Counted from the first letter of the stretch, positions 31,959-40,133 are shown. The stretch is DNA of 64,000 nt from JAHBXL01 sp964409775 (GCA_964409775.1 CAYPEI010000001.1:248001-312000); one strand, 5' to 3'. A program made the numbers and translations. The notes: generated from the letters alone by a model not told the origin.

Positions 31959-34499
31959 TTAGCGCTGCTGCGTTCCGGACTCGGTCGGGACACCCGTGGT
32001 CTGGGTGGTTCCGAGCGAGTTCATGAACTGGTCCATCTCGGCGGGGGTGAACCCGAACCAGGCCGCCCAGCCCGCCTGATCGAATCCCTTGCGGCCGGTC
32101 TGAGCCGCGCCGGCGGTCGGGGTGGACGGGGTCAGGGGCTTGTCGTTGGCGTCGAAGCCAGCCGCCCAGAGTTGGCCGGTGGCCGGATTGAAGATCCAGC
32201 CATAGTCCGCATGGAAACCCGAGTCGGGAGCGGTGCCAACAACGACCTTGCCGGCATTCTTGCCGCCGACATAGTCGTTGCTCGGGAGTTTGGTGATGAG
32301 GTTCATGTCATACAGCGGCTGCCAGCCATCGTGGCCGCCTGCGCCGAGCGTGGGGAGTTTGCCGTCGTGCATGACGGTGAAGATCTCCACCTGGTTGCGG
32401 AGGGTCTTGAGGGTGTTCTGAGTCAGACCCGCGGCAGACTCCTTCTCGACCGCCGTAGTGGCGATCGTGCGCGGAGGCGTGGAGGTGGACGTCGTCGTGG
32501 GAGTCGCAGGAGCTGCCGTGGCGGCGCGAGCCGGGGACGTCTGCGCAGCCGTCGAGGTCACGGGGGCCGCGGAGGGGGTGGTGTTCATGCTGGACTTGCC
32601 GTCGCCCGTGCTCTCACCGGGGATCTTGCGGTGATTCCACGGCGTGCCGTACTTGGAAGGCTCAGTCGCAGGTTTGACCTCGTTGAGCCGGCCCGCGCGT
32701 TTGGAGGCTTCGGCGCCGACCATGTTGTCGAGCAGGCTGGGGTTGGGCCACACTTCCTTCTCGGAAGTGATTTTCTCGCGGATCTGGTAGACCGAGGGCT
32801 GGTGCGGGTTGAGCGCGAGCGACCTCTGCGACAGCCACAGAGCCTTCTCGGTATCGCCGTCGCGTGCGGCCCGCTCGGCCTCGACATTGAGGGCGCTGGT
32901 CATGCGCTCGCGGCTCCAGGGCAGGAGGCCCTGGCGCGTGCCGGCACGGATGCGTTCAAGATCGCCCTCGGCCTGTGCCGCGGCAGCGGCGATGGATGCA
33001 TCGCTCACGATGTTCGGGGTGATCATGAAGATGATCTCCGAACGGACGGTCGAGTCATCGTGGCCGCGGAAGGCGGCGCCGATGAGGGGGATGTCACCGA
33101 GGAAGGGCACCTGCCGACGAGTGAAGGTTGAGTTCTCGGTGAACAGACCGCCCAGGACGATGGTCTGGCCATCGCGGACGTTGACGTTGGTGGTCAGTTC
33201 CTGGGTGATCTCGTCGGGGATCGTGACGGCGGCGCCGCCCGCGTCGGTGACGGTGCGGATGTCCGCGATCGAGACCTGGGGCTTGAGTTCCATGCGGATG
33301 TTGCCGTCGTCGGAAACAAACGGGCGGAAGTACAACTGGGTGCCCGTGTCGAGGAACTCGACCGACTGAGTGGTGCTGGTGTCGGTGGCCGTGGTGCTCA
33401 GGTAGCCGACGCGCTTGCCGACGAGCACGCGGGACGGCTGGCGGTTGAGGGCGAGGACCTTTGGATTCGAGAGCACGACCGTGTCGGTGACCTGGTCGAG
33501 CATCTTCACGAAGATCGACACGTCGCCGGTGACGATGCCGGCCTTGAATGTGCCGGGACCGGAGGTGTTGCCCGGGGTCGAGCCGATCGCCACGCCCTTG
33601 TTGTCCGAGGGCGAGAAGCCCTGGTTGGCGGCGCCGGTGCCGCCCTTGATCAGGTTGTTGGCGGCCGAGAGCGGGCCGCCGATGTTGATGAAGTCCGTGA
33701 AGTCCATGTCCGCGATGATCGAGAAGTCGACGCCGAAGGCGTTGGCCTCGTTCAGCGAGCATTGCAGGATGGTCGCCTCGACCAGCACCTGCTGCGGCTT
33801 GGTGTCGAGTTGGGTGAGCAGGGCCTCGATCGCCGAGATGTGCTCGGGGTAGTCGTAGATCACCAGGGTCGCCGACAGCGCGTAGTCGTCCTTGCCGACA
33901 GGCGATTTGTCGTTGATGACGAACTCCTTGGACGACTTGTTGACCTGGATCTCACCGCCATCCTTGGACAGCAGCATGGAGACGAACTCCTTGGCGTCCT
34001 CGGCGTTGAGGTAGTTCAGGCGGACGACCTTGTACTCGCGCTTCAGGAGGGCCTTCTGCCGCTGGGCATACTCCTCCTGCGTGAACACGTAGATGAAGTT
34101 GCCCTGGACGACGTAGTTCCACCCGTTGGGGTAGAGGATCGCCTCGAGGGCCTGATCGAACGTCGCGTTCTTGATCGTTGCCGATACCTTGCCGGTGACG
34201 TTCTTGCTCAGAACGATGTTCCGCTCGCTCTGGAACTGGAGCATCTCCAGGACGCTCTCGATGTCCTCGTTCTTGACAGCCATGTCGACCGTGTTCTGAT
34301 CGCTGACCTCGACCTTCATCTTGTTATCGCCGGTGCGGCTGGGTTTCATGGGGTCACGCACCTCGGGCTGGGCTGCTTCCGCCTGCGCGAATGCAGCGCA
34401 AGGAAGACAGGCCAGCAGCGCGCTCGCCGCCGCCAAAGCCGGGAGTTTGCCGCAGCGGGAAAGGACTTCGCCGGGGGTATTCAGACGCCGGATCGACAT
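31959..34499 (-). CDS. Secretin (GspD/PilQ family) with C-terminal pseudopilin-like domain
   Basis: Outer-membrane channel subunit, 846 aa. It has a signal peptide (about 1-38, ending CAAFAQA), a STN/N0-like domain (VDMAVKNEDIESVLEMLQFQ..NIVLSKNVTGKV), an N1-type domain (YKVVRLNYLNAEDAKEFVSMLL) and the secretin core with VLVEATILQCSLNEANAFGVDF, LSNPKVLALNRQPSRVLVGKRVGYL and GLFTENSTFTRRQVPFLGDIPLIGAAFRG. After the core come a helical TPR-like stretch (about 550-640) and a Thr/Ala/Pro linker. A domain at about 696-788 resembles the globular part of the neighbouring GspG-like pseudopilins. ATG 34499 has AGGAG upstream. The frame beyond it to 34718 has no signal-like features. Confidence 0.9.
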   Translation of the reverse strand: MSIRRLNTPGEVLSRCGKLPALAAASALLACLPCAAFAQAEAAQPEVRDPMKPSRTGDNKMKVEVSDQNTVDMAVKNEDIESVLEMLQFQSERNIVLSKNVTGKVSATIKNATFDQALEAILYPNGWNYVVQGNFIYVFTQEEYAQRQKALLKREYKVVRLNYLNAEDAKEFVSMLLSKDGGEIQVNKSSKEFVINDKSPVGKDDYALSATLVIYDYPEHISAIEALLTQLDTKPQQVLVEATILQCSLNEANAFGVDFSIIADMDFTDFINIGGPLSAANNLIKGGTGAANQGFSPSDNKGVAIGSTPGNTSGPGTFKAGIVTGDVSIFVKMLDQVTDTVVLSNPKVLALNRQPSRVLVGKRVGYLSTTATDTSTTQSVEFLDTGTQLYFRPFVSDDGNIRMELKPQVSIADIRTVTDAGGAAVTIPDEITQELTTNVNVRDGQTIVLGGLFTENSTFTRRQVPFLGDIPLIGAAFRGHDDSTVRSEIIFMITPNIVSDASIAAAAAQAEGDLERIRAGTRQGLLPWSRERMTSALNVEAERAARDGDTEKALWLSQRSLALNPHQPSVYQIREKITSEKEVWPNPSLLDNMVGAEASKRAGRLNEVKPATEPSKYGTPWNHRKIPGESTGDGKSSMNTTPSAAPVTSTAAQTSPARAATAAPATPTTTSTSTPPRTIATTAVEKESAAGLTQNTLKTLRNQVEIFTVMHDGKLPTLGAGGHDGWQPLYDMNLITKLPSNDYVGGKNAGKVVVGTAPDSGFHADYGWIFNPATGQLWAAGFDANDKPLTPSTPTAGAAQTGRKGFDQAGWAAWFGFTPAEMDQFMNSLGTTQTTGVPTESGTQQR
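32136..32414 (-). other. Pseudopilin-like domain inside the secretin gene
   Basis: Codons 696-788. The segment begins with LKTLRNQVEIFTVMHDGKLP, which parallels LQTIRSQIELYRVRNNGQYP in the pseudopilin at 36684-37121. It ends with FHADYGWIFNPATGQLWAAGFD, which parallels FHTNYGWIYDPNNGEIYAAGFD in the pseudopilin at 36090-36527. Over a 30-residue stretch I count 16 identities with the latter. The hydrophobic prepilin N-terminus is absent here. Confidence 0.75.
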
Positions 34500-34789
34500 T
34501 GGAACTCTCCTGCGAGCCGACGCCGGGGTGAAAGTGGCCGGTCGTTCGGTCGTGTGCACAAGTGCTTCCCGCCGCAAGGGTTTACGGCGCGTTCGGAGGG
34601 TGAGATTCGGCAGGTTTTGCGTGCGACTTTGGGCAAGGTCAACCGCCGCGGTCGGGTCGCGCGGGTTGGGTAAGACCATCCAGTGGAAGTGGGGGGTCTT
34701 CGGACCATCGCAGCCCATGCCGATAACCGGTTGCGCGCATGCGCGACCACGGCGGACAACTCGGATGCGGTGGGAGGCTGGGCAGCGTT

Positions 34790-35017
34790 TCAGTGGCGCG
34801 GCTGCGGCGTGGCCGGCGTGGTGCCATGCTGCGCTTGGTTGGCGGTCGGCGTAGCCACGGCCGTGCGTGGGTAGTTGGTCACCAGCAGCAGTCGCGACCA
34901 GATCAGCAGACCGAATGCGACGCAGGCGACCCCGAGCAGCGTGACGCGGAGTCTGCTGCTTCGGGCGTGAGATCGGCCGGCCGGCGCCAGGACCTCGGAT
35001 TCAGCGTTGTGCGACAT
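34790..35017 (-). CDS. Small single-helix membrane protein in the secretin locus
   Basis: Not recognised, 75 aa. About 22 polar N-terminal residues precede one membrane helix (VTLLGVACVAFGLLIWSRLLLV, about 26-47), then a Thr/Ala/Pro/Gln tail. ATG 35017 is preceded by GGAGG with a 5-bp spacer, which supports translation. The frame continues to an upstream ATG at 35029. It lies between the GspH-like gene and the secretin gene in the same direction, so it may be a small assembly factor of the system, but that is positional inference only. Confidence 0.6.
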   Translation of the reverse strand: MSHNAESEVLAPAGRSHARSSRLRVTLLGVACVAFGLLIWSRLLLVTNYPRTAVATPTANQAQHGTTPATPQPRH

Positions 35018-35075
35018 GGTTGCCTCCATGCATCAAGAACCGGAGCCAGTCGACCGAGCGAGTACGAACCGGAAG

Positions 35076-35687
35076 TCATCCGCCGCCGGGAGGCGTGGTC
35101 GGCTGTGCGCTGACCACCACGCGGCCGGTGAACGGCTCAACCCGGACATCGAAGATCTGGCGGGAACCGGTAACCCGGATGACGCCTCCGTTGCCAGGCA
35201 CGGCGCCGGCGGCATCGGCCACGGGCCCGCCCATGCCGTCGAACATCAGTGTGTTGGTCCCGCTGAACGCCGCGCTGGTAATCCGGGCGTCGCCGAACTT
35301 GGCATCGCGGAAGTCGACGAGATAGCGCCCATCGGGCTTGGTGGGATCAAACATCGTGTTGGCCACGGGATCGACGGTGTTCCCGGGAACCTCCACCAGG
35401 GCGTAACTCGAAGTGTCCACATCGAAGACCATCGCCCGGCGTTCCTGGAACGCGACGGCCTCGGCCTGGATGAACGTGATGTCCGAGACGATCGTCCGCA
35501 CCGCGGCCTGAACCTTGAGAACCCCGGTCTCGCCCATCGCCGGGATCACCAGTGCGCCGGCGATCCCCAGAACGACGATCACCACGAGGACTTCGAGCAG
35601 CGTGAAGCCGCGCCCGGCGGCGCGCATGATGCGGGCAGCCGGTCGCGGCTTGCGGGATGCACGATTCAGGCCAACTGCGGGGCGCAT
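35076..35687 (-). CDS. GspH-like pseudopilin
   Basis: A minor pseudopilin of a type II secretion/type IV pilus-like system, 203 aa. The prepilin leader ends in RAAGRGFTLLEVLVVIVVLG, with cleavage expected after Gly and before Phe-Thr-Leu-Leu-Glu, including the Glu5 needed for assembly. The soluble part (RTIVSDITFIQAEAVAFQERRAMVFD, then a beta-rich body ending VRVEPFTGRVVVSA) fits the GspH/FimT pattern. ATG 35687 has GGAG upstream. ATG 35627, just before the leader, is an alternative. The prepilin peptidase is not in this window. Confidence 0.85.
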   Translation of the reverse strand: MRPAVGLNRASRKPRPAARIMRAAGRGFTLLEVLVVIVVLGIAGALVIPAMGETGVLKVQAAVRTIVSDITFIQAEAVAFQERRAMVFDVDTSSYALVEVPGNTVDPVANTMFDPTKPDGRYLVDFRDAKFGDARITSAAFSGTNTLMFDGMGGPVADAAGAVPGNGGVIRVTGSRQIFDVRVEPFTGRVVVSAQPTTPPGGG

Positions 35688-35718
35688 ACACAACTCCGGC
35701 GGTCGGGTTCACTGCTGA

Positions 35719-36006
35719 TTACGGCTTGGCGGGCGGATTGGCCGCGGCGGGCATTTCCGTGACCTTCACGTTGATGCCGCGATCAAGCCTGGACTCGATG
35801 CGAGCAAGACGCTCGTTGATGAGTTTGAGTTGCTCGAGCTGTTCCTTGCGCTGCTGAGCGGCATTGAACGGCGATTCGGGCTGATAAGCGGCGTTTGCCG
35901 CAGCCGGGCCGGCGGCACCGGCGTCGCCCCACTGCGAGACGGCCAGCAGGCAGGCAAAGACGGCCGCGGCGGGGATGAGGGCTGAGACTCGCTTGGTGGT
36001 TCGCAT
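35719..36006 (-). CDS. Small exported protein with coiled coil in the secretin locus
   Basis: Not recognised, 95 aa. It has a signal peptide MRTTKRVSALIPAAAVFACLLAVSQ to about residue 32, a charged coiled-coil segment with heptad-like spacing (QRKEQLEQLKLINERLARIESRL, about 52-75) and a Pro/Ala-rich end. ATG 36006 has CAGGAG upstream. It lies between the second GspG-like gene and the GspH-like gene, 31 bp before the latter, so it is probably cotranscribed. Confidence 0.68.
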   Translation of the reverse strand: MRTTKRVSALIPAAAVFACLLAVSQWGDAGAAGPAAANAAYQPESPFNAAQQRKEQLEQLKLINERLARIESRLDRGINVKVTEMPAAANPPAKP

Positions 36007-36089
36007 GGTGCAACTCCTGGAGGGCGGATCGACGGTTGGTCGCGGCCCGGTAGGGACTATCGGCCTTTCCAGCCGCGGGCTCTCGCCGC

Positions 36090-36527
36090 TCAGGGTCTCG
36101 GCAGAGGATGATCGCGCCCATCGAAGCCCGCGGCATAGATCTCGCCGTTATTGGGATCATAGATCCAGCCGTAGTTTGTGTGGAAAGCCGCGTCGGGAAC
36201 CGCATCGGGCACCACCACGATCACGCGGGCATTCGCTCCACCGATCCAGGCGTTGACCGGCGCCGCGAGGAAGTAGTCGTTGCTGCCGACCAGTTCGCCC
36301 CAGGTGCCGTCCCCGGCGGTGACCGCCGGCAACTGGTCGCTGTTGCGGGCCTTGAACACGCCGACGTGACGTCGGAGTTTCTGCAACTCGCTGAAGGTAG
36401 TGGTCGCGGCCGAGTCGGCGACGGTGCTGTTGAAGGCCGGGACGACGATGGCCGCGAGGATTCCGAGAATCACGACCACGATCAGGATCTCGACCAGCGT
36501 GAATGCTCTGAGCAGGACTGGACGCAT
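36090..36527 (-). CDS. GspG-like pseudopilin (second copy)
   Basis: A pseudopilin of 145 aa. The short leader MRPVLLRAFTLVEILIVVVI lacks Gly at -1, which is Ala here, before FTLVE. A hydrophobic helix follows, then ELQKLRRHVGVFKARNSDQLP and a C-terminal region FHTNYGWIYDPNNGEIYAAGFD. In true GspG the matching C-terminal loop binds calcium. The Ala at the cleavage position is unusual, since most prepilin peptidases require Gly. ATG 36527 fits the leader. A longer frame to 36644 runs into the terminator-like stem upstream. Its C-terminal region closely resembles the domain fused to the secretin. Confidence 0.85.
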   Translation of the reverse strand: MRPVLLRAFTLVEILIVVVILGILAAIVVPAFNSTVADSAATTTFSELQKLRRHVGVFKARNSDQLPAVTAGDGTWGELVGSNDYFLAAPVNAWIGGANARVIVVVPDAVPDAAFHTNYGWIYDPNNGEIYAAGFDGRDHPLPRP

Positions 36528-36593
36528 GCTGTCGGCTCCGAGTGCATCGCCGGCCACATGCCGGGCGGCGCGGGATGTCCGCCTCCCTGGAAT

Positions 36594-36623
36594 GCGGTCG
36601 GCCCCCCATCGGGGGCCGACCGC
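36594..36623 (-). terminator. Intra-operon hairpin between two pseudopilin genes
   Basis: A 13-bp perfect stem (GCGGTCGGCCCCC at 36594-36606 with GGGGGCCGACCGC at 36611-36623, CATC loop) in the 156-bp gap. There is no strong T tract, so it could be a partial terminator or an RNA-stabilising 3' end. Confidence 0.5.
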
Positions 36624-36683
36624 GAACTGTTCATGAGGCCCCATGCTCTCTCTCCGGGGCCCTTGCAGAGTGCCGGAGGGGCA

Positions 36684-37121
36684 TTACCGCCAAACACGGT
36701 TGACTTCATCGAAGCCGTTGGCTCCGAAGTTGCCGGTCGCGGCGTCGAACCACCAGCCCGCATCACCGGTCGCGACGGTCACGCCGGGGTCGGCGCTGAG
36801 GACGATCGTCGAGGTACCGGTGCGGGGATTGATCGGCACGCTGCGAAGGTAGTTCGCCTGGATCATGCCGTTCTCGGTGTTGTCGCCCCAGCCGTTCTCG
36901 TTGGCGAAGGCGCCGAGGCCGGGATACTGACCGTTGTTGCGGACGCGGTAGAGTTCGATCTGCGACCGAATGGTCTGCAACTGGGTCTCGACGTTGCCGA
37001 TCTGCGCGTCCTGGCTCGCGTTCGTGAACTGCGGGATCACGATCGCGGCGAGGATGCCGAGGATGACGACGACGATCAGGATTTCGACCAGCGTAAAGGC
37101 CTTTGACACACGGTTCCGCAT
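36684..37121 (-). CDS. GspG-like pseudopilin (first copy, probable major subunit)
   Basis: A pseudopilin of 145 aa: leader MRNRVSKAFTLVEILIVVVI, hydrophobic helix ending IPQFTNASQDAQIGNVE, then LQTIRSQIELYRVRNNGQYPGL and a C-terminal region with GWWFDAATGNFGANGFDE. As in the second copy the residue before Phe is Ala, not Gly. ATG 37121 has AAGGAGA upstream. Being first in the run and followed by a hairpin, it could be the most abundant subunit. The two G-like copies share about the first 35 residues and diverge later. Confidence 0.87.
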   Translation of the reverse strand: MRNRVSKAFTLVEILIVVVILGILAAIVIPQFTNASQDAQIGNVETQLQTIRSQIELYRVRNNGQYPGLGAFANENGWGDNTENGMIQANYLRSVPINPRTGTSTIVLSADPGVTVATGDAGWWFDAATGNFGANGFDEVNRVWR

Positions 37122-37479
37122 ACAGGAGTCTCCTTCAAACACGTTCGAACACACACTTGCAAGTCGTCGGGGCCACACATGCCCGACGGTGGATCGCTCC
37201 GCTCAGCGAGCCCCGATCGGATGCGGCTACGTGATCGCCGGCACCCGAAGCGGTGGGCCACTGCCCAGTTTGTTCAATCGACTCCCCCCGACGCGGGATT
37301 GACTCAGTTGGTCGGCTTGGCGCCCAGGGAGGGCGTCTGTGACGGCAGGGTAGGGTGTGCAGGGCGTCCGGCAGCCGCGGCAAATCCGCTCAACGAGTTA
37401 TCAGCACGCGAACAAATGAACACGGCCCCGGCAGCGAGCCGGGGCCGTGGCGGAGGCGGTGGAATGGACTGCTTGCCGA
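37122..37479. other. Intergenic region, pseudopilin promoter side
   Basis: 358 bp between the first pseudopilin and the HEAT-like gene. It holds the terminator at 37421-37449. I see no convincing sigma70-type promoter for the pseudopilins. GTTCGAAC at 37143-37150 is an 8-bp palindrome of unknown meaning. No ORF with coding character. Confidence 0.5.
37421..37449 (-). terminator. Rho-independent terminator of the HEAT-like gene
   Basis: CACGGCCCCGGC (37421-37432) and GCCGGGGCCGTG (37438-37449) form a 12-bp perfect stem with an AGCGA loop. The minus-strand tail is TTCATTTGTTCG. It separates the HEAT-like gene from the pseudopilin genes. Confidence 0.8.
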
Positions 37480-39702
37480 TCAGCGAGATCCGACTTCCTT
37501 CCGACCGAGAATCAGTGGAACGAGTTCGGCATTGGGCAGGTTGAGCGCGCCCATGAGGGCGGCGGCCGCGGTCGCCTCAGCATCGGCACCGGTCGTGAGG
37601 ATGTCACGAAGGGCGGTGATGTGGCGGGTCTCGAGCAGGTTGCCGTTGCGCTTGGCCGAGCCCGCGACCTTTTCGAGCAGCGCGACCCGCTCATCGCCGG
37701 GCGCGGCGATGGCGGCATCCATGAGTGACTGCTGGGCGGCGGGGGTGTTCACGAACGACAGCACGTCGGCGATGTGCTGGCGCATCTCGCCGCGATTGTC
37801 CGCCAGCGCAGTGATGAGCGGCCCGGAGGCGTCGGTCACGTTCAACACCGCGTTGCTGGAGACGGCAAGGTCTCGGAGGACCGCGATCGCGCGGGTCTTG
37901 TATGCCGCGGCTTCCTCGTCATTGATGGCCCCGCCAATAGCGCGGCCGAGCAGTTGCTCGCCGGCTTCGCCGATCTCGGCCTGGCTCATGCCGATGCGGC
38001 CGATCCGGATGGTGGGATCGTCGGAGTACTTCTGCGAGAGTTCCTGGTAGCCGGCGGAACTGGCCAGCGCGAGGATGGGCGCGGCCCGCAACTTGGCGCG
38101 CCCGCGGGCCTCCGTGATGATCGCCTGCGTGGCGTTGGTCGTTAGGTCGGTCACGATCAGATCCACGCCGGGCATGTCGGCAATCGCCTGCTCAACATCC
38201 AGCAGTTGAGACGCCGGTCGGACATCCTTGTACCCCTTGGCGCGGAGTACTTCGGCGAGGCCCGTCTGGCGCTCGGGCGTCGCAGCGATGACCAGCGCGT
38301 AGCGGGCGCCGGCATCGCGGATGGCGCTGCCCAGGATCGGGACCACGCGGTCCGAACCCTCAAAAGTCTCGCGCGGGCCGGCGGCGCCGAGGGCGATGGC
38401 GGATTCATACTGCACACGCCGGCTGGGATAACGCAGGGCCTCCAGCAGCGAGCGACGCTCCGCCCCAGACCACAACTGCGAACCGCCCGCGGTCTTCTCG
38501 ATGGCGGCGATCGCCTTCCGGGCCAGCGGGGTGTCGTTAGCGTCCAGTGCCCTCGCGAGGACGCGCTGGCTGGGGCTGTTGCCCGCAGCGACCGCGTAGT
38601 ACATCGCCTCGCGCCGGTCGTCGCCGTACGCAGGGTTCACATAGTCCGCCGGGCCGTCGATCTCGCGGGAGAAGTTCGAGGCGAGCCAGAGGCTGATCGC
38701 CCCGGCATTGGACGAGTCCAACTGCAGCGCCCGTTCGGCGTGACGCATCGCCATCGCCTCGTGGAAGACCGTGGTATCGATGGGCTGAAAAAGGAGCCCC
38801 GCGCCCGGGTCGTACGTCCACCACAACTGGTTCGGCTCGCCGGGGAAACTGGTGAGGCTCAGCGACTCGGTGTAGTACTCATTGCCCAGCGCCTCGTAGC
38901 GTGATGAGAGCGGCGCATCGTCGTTCACAGCGCCGGCGATCTTGCGGATCGCCTCCTCCGCGGCGGCCTTCACGGTTCCGACCTGCGTCGTCGCGCGAAC
39001 GTCATAGATCGACGGGACCGATGTCGAATAGGGAATGTCGCGCAGGACGTTGATCACCGTTTCCTGCGAGACCGGGTCGAGTTCGGGCAGTGCCGTCGTA
39101 AGGGGCACAACGGCGTGGCGACCCATGTCCACCAGCAGCGTGCGCACCTCCGCCTGGAGCACACCATTCTCGCGCTGCACGAGTGCCCGCAGTAACTGCG
39201 GGAGCGCATACTCGCCGGCTTCTTTAAGGCGCTGGCGCGCGTACGAGCGGGCCTTCTGCATCCCGGTGAGATCCGCGATGCTCTTGGCGATGGCTTCGGG
39301 GTCGCGGACGACGGCCCGCTTGCCGTCTTCGAACAGCCGCAGGAGTTTGCCCGCGGTCATCTCCAGGTCGCGGTAACGCAAGCCCTGGATGATCGCCCGC
39401 TCGAACTTCGAAACGCCGCCCCGCGAGGACTCGACGAGTTTGACGAACTCCTTCGGATCGAGTTTCTTGGCCAGCAGTGCATCGCCCCACTGCGCCGCCA
39501 GGGCGGGGTTGTCGATCAGCGTGTTGTGCGTGAAGTCCTCGAGCAGTTGCTCGTTCGTGGGCTCGCGGCCGGCGGGCTGCTCGGCTTGGGCGAGCAGTGG
39601 CAGGGGCGTTCCGGCCACCGCCGCGAGCCCCAGCGGGAGGCAGGCCGCGAACGTCAGGCCGGAGCGGCGGAGGGGGACGAGGCGATTGGTGCGATCGGAC
39701 AC
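37480..39702 (-). CDS. Exported HEAT-repeat-like protein with embedded receiver-like domain
   Basis: Function unknown, 740 aa. A signal-like N-terminus (SGLTFAACLPLGLAAVAGTPLPLLAQA, about 15-41) implies export. Helical repeats follow (EAGEYALPQLLRALVQRENGVLQAEVRTLLVDMG; LPELDPVSQETVINVLRDI) with further blocks near 420-460 and at the C-terminus. At about 465-585 a segment reads like a response-regulator receiver (ALVIAATPERQTGLAEVLRAKGY..MPGVDLIVTDL..APILALASSAGY), but the acidic N-terminal pair is missing and the late Lys is not evident. GTG 39702 is chosen because AAGGAG lies 6 bp upstream. TTG 39717 would include that site. Confidence 0.7.
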   Translation of the reverse strand: MSDRTNRLVPLRRSGLTFAACLPLGLAAVAGTPLPLLAQAEQPAGREPTNEQLLEDFTHNTLIDNPALAAQWGDALLAKKLDPKEFVKLVESSRGGVSKFERAIIQGLRYRDLEMTAGKLLRLFEDGKRAVVRDPEAIAKSIADLTGMQKARSYARQRLKEAGEYALPQLLRALVQRENGVLQAEVRTLLVDMGRHAVVPLTTALPELDPVSQETVINVLRDIPYSTSVPSIYDVRATTQVGTVKAAAEEAIRKIAGAVNDDAPLSSRYEALGNEYYTESLSLTSFPGEPNQLWWTYDPGAGLLFQPIDTTVFHEAMAMRHAERALQLDSSNAGAISLWLASNFSREIDGPADYVNPAYGDDRREAMYYAVAAGNSPSQRVLARALDANDTPLARKAIAAIEKTAGGSQLWSGAERRSLLEALRYPSRRVQYESAIALGAAGPRETFEGSDRVVPILGSAIRDAGARYALVIAATPERQTGLAEVLRAKGYKDVRPASQLLDVEQAIADMPGVDLIVTDLTTNATQAIITEARGRAKLRAAPILALASSAGYQELSQKYSDDPTIRIGRIGMSQAEIGEAGEQLLGRAIGGAINDEEAAAYKTRAIAVLRDLAVSSNAVLNVTDASGPLITALADNRGEMRQHIADVLSFVNTPAAQQSLMDAAIAAPGDERVALLEKVAGSAKRNGNLLETRHITALRDILTTGADAEATAAAALMGALNLPNAELVPLILGRKEVGSR

Positions 39703-40133
39703 GAGCTGCTCCTTCAAGGATCAGTGCAGGGTCGGGACTTCGGCTGCCGCTGGCGACGTTCGGCGGGACCGATCCCGTACGGACGCCGCCCGCCGCCGGA
39801 TGCAAATCCGGGGCGCGGCCGCGATTCAAGGGCAGTAACGTAACGCCCCGGCAGCGGGGATGTCAACGCGGGCAAGGAACTTGGCGAATAGGGGGGATCC
39901 CCCCAGCACGAGGGGTGGCCCTGGCGAGCTCCCAAAGGGCCCAAGCCTTGGCCGGGTTTCGCACCCGGGCATTCTTCCGGTCCGGCCTGAACCGCACAGT
40001 CCGAATAGCCGTTTCCGACGATCCGGGCGGCAATAGGCGTCAAGGGCGACCCAAAAGGCGTCGATGGCAGGGAGTCAGACCGCCGATCGTGCGGCGGTGG
40101 GTTCGTGCCGTACCCAACGAAGCGAGGTTAGAG
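39703..40133. other. Divergent intergenic region rich in hairpins
   Basis: 431 bp between the HEAT-like gene (minus) and the HTH-receiver gene (plus). Hairpins: CCCCG/CGGGG (39846-39859), the 14-bp palindrome GGGGGGATCCCCCC (39891-39904), CCCC-AGCACGA-GGGG overlapping its right end, CCGGGT/ACCCGG (39952-39968, followed by GCATTCTT), and ACCGCCG/CGGCGGT (40079-40098). No sigma70-type promoter pair or coding ORF is convincing. It may contain a structured leader or a small RNA. Confidence 0.45.

Noticed and set aside
34500..34789. Minus-strand promoter TTGACC-17-CAAAAC for the secretin gene
   Set aside because: The -10 half matches poorly, so it was not listed as a feature.
39846..39970. Candidate riboswitch (mini-ykkC or cyclic di-GMP type) in the hairpin cluster
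   Set aside because: One loop contains ACGA but the second hairpin lacks it, and the conserved GEMM core is absent. Kept only as unclassified structure.
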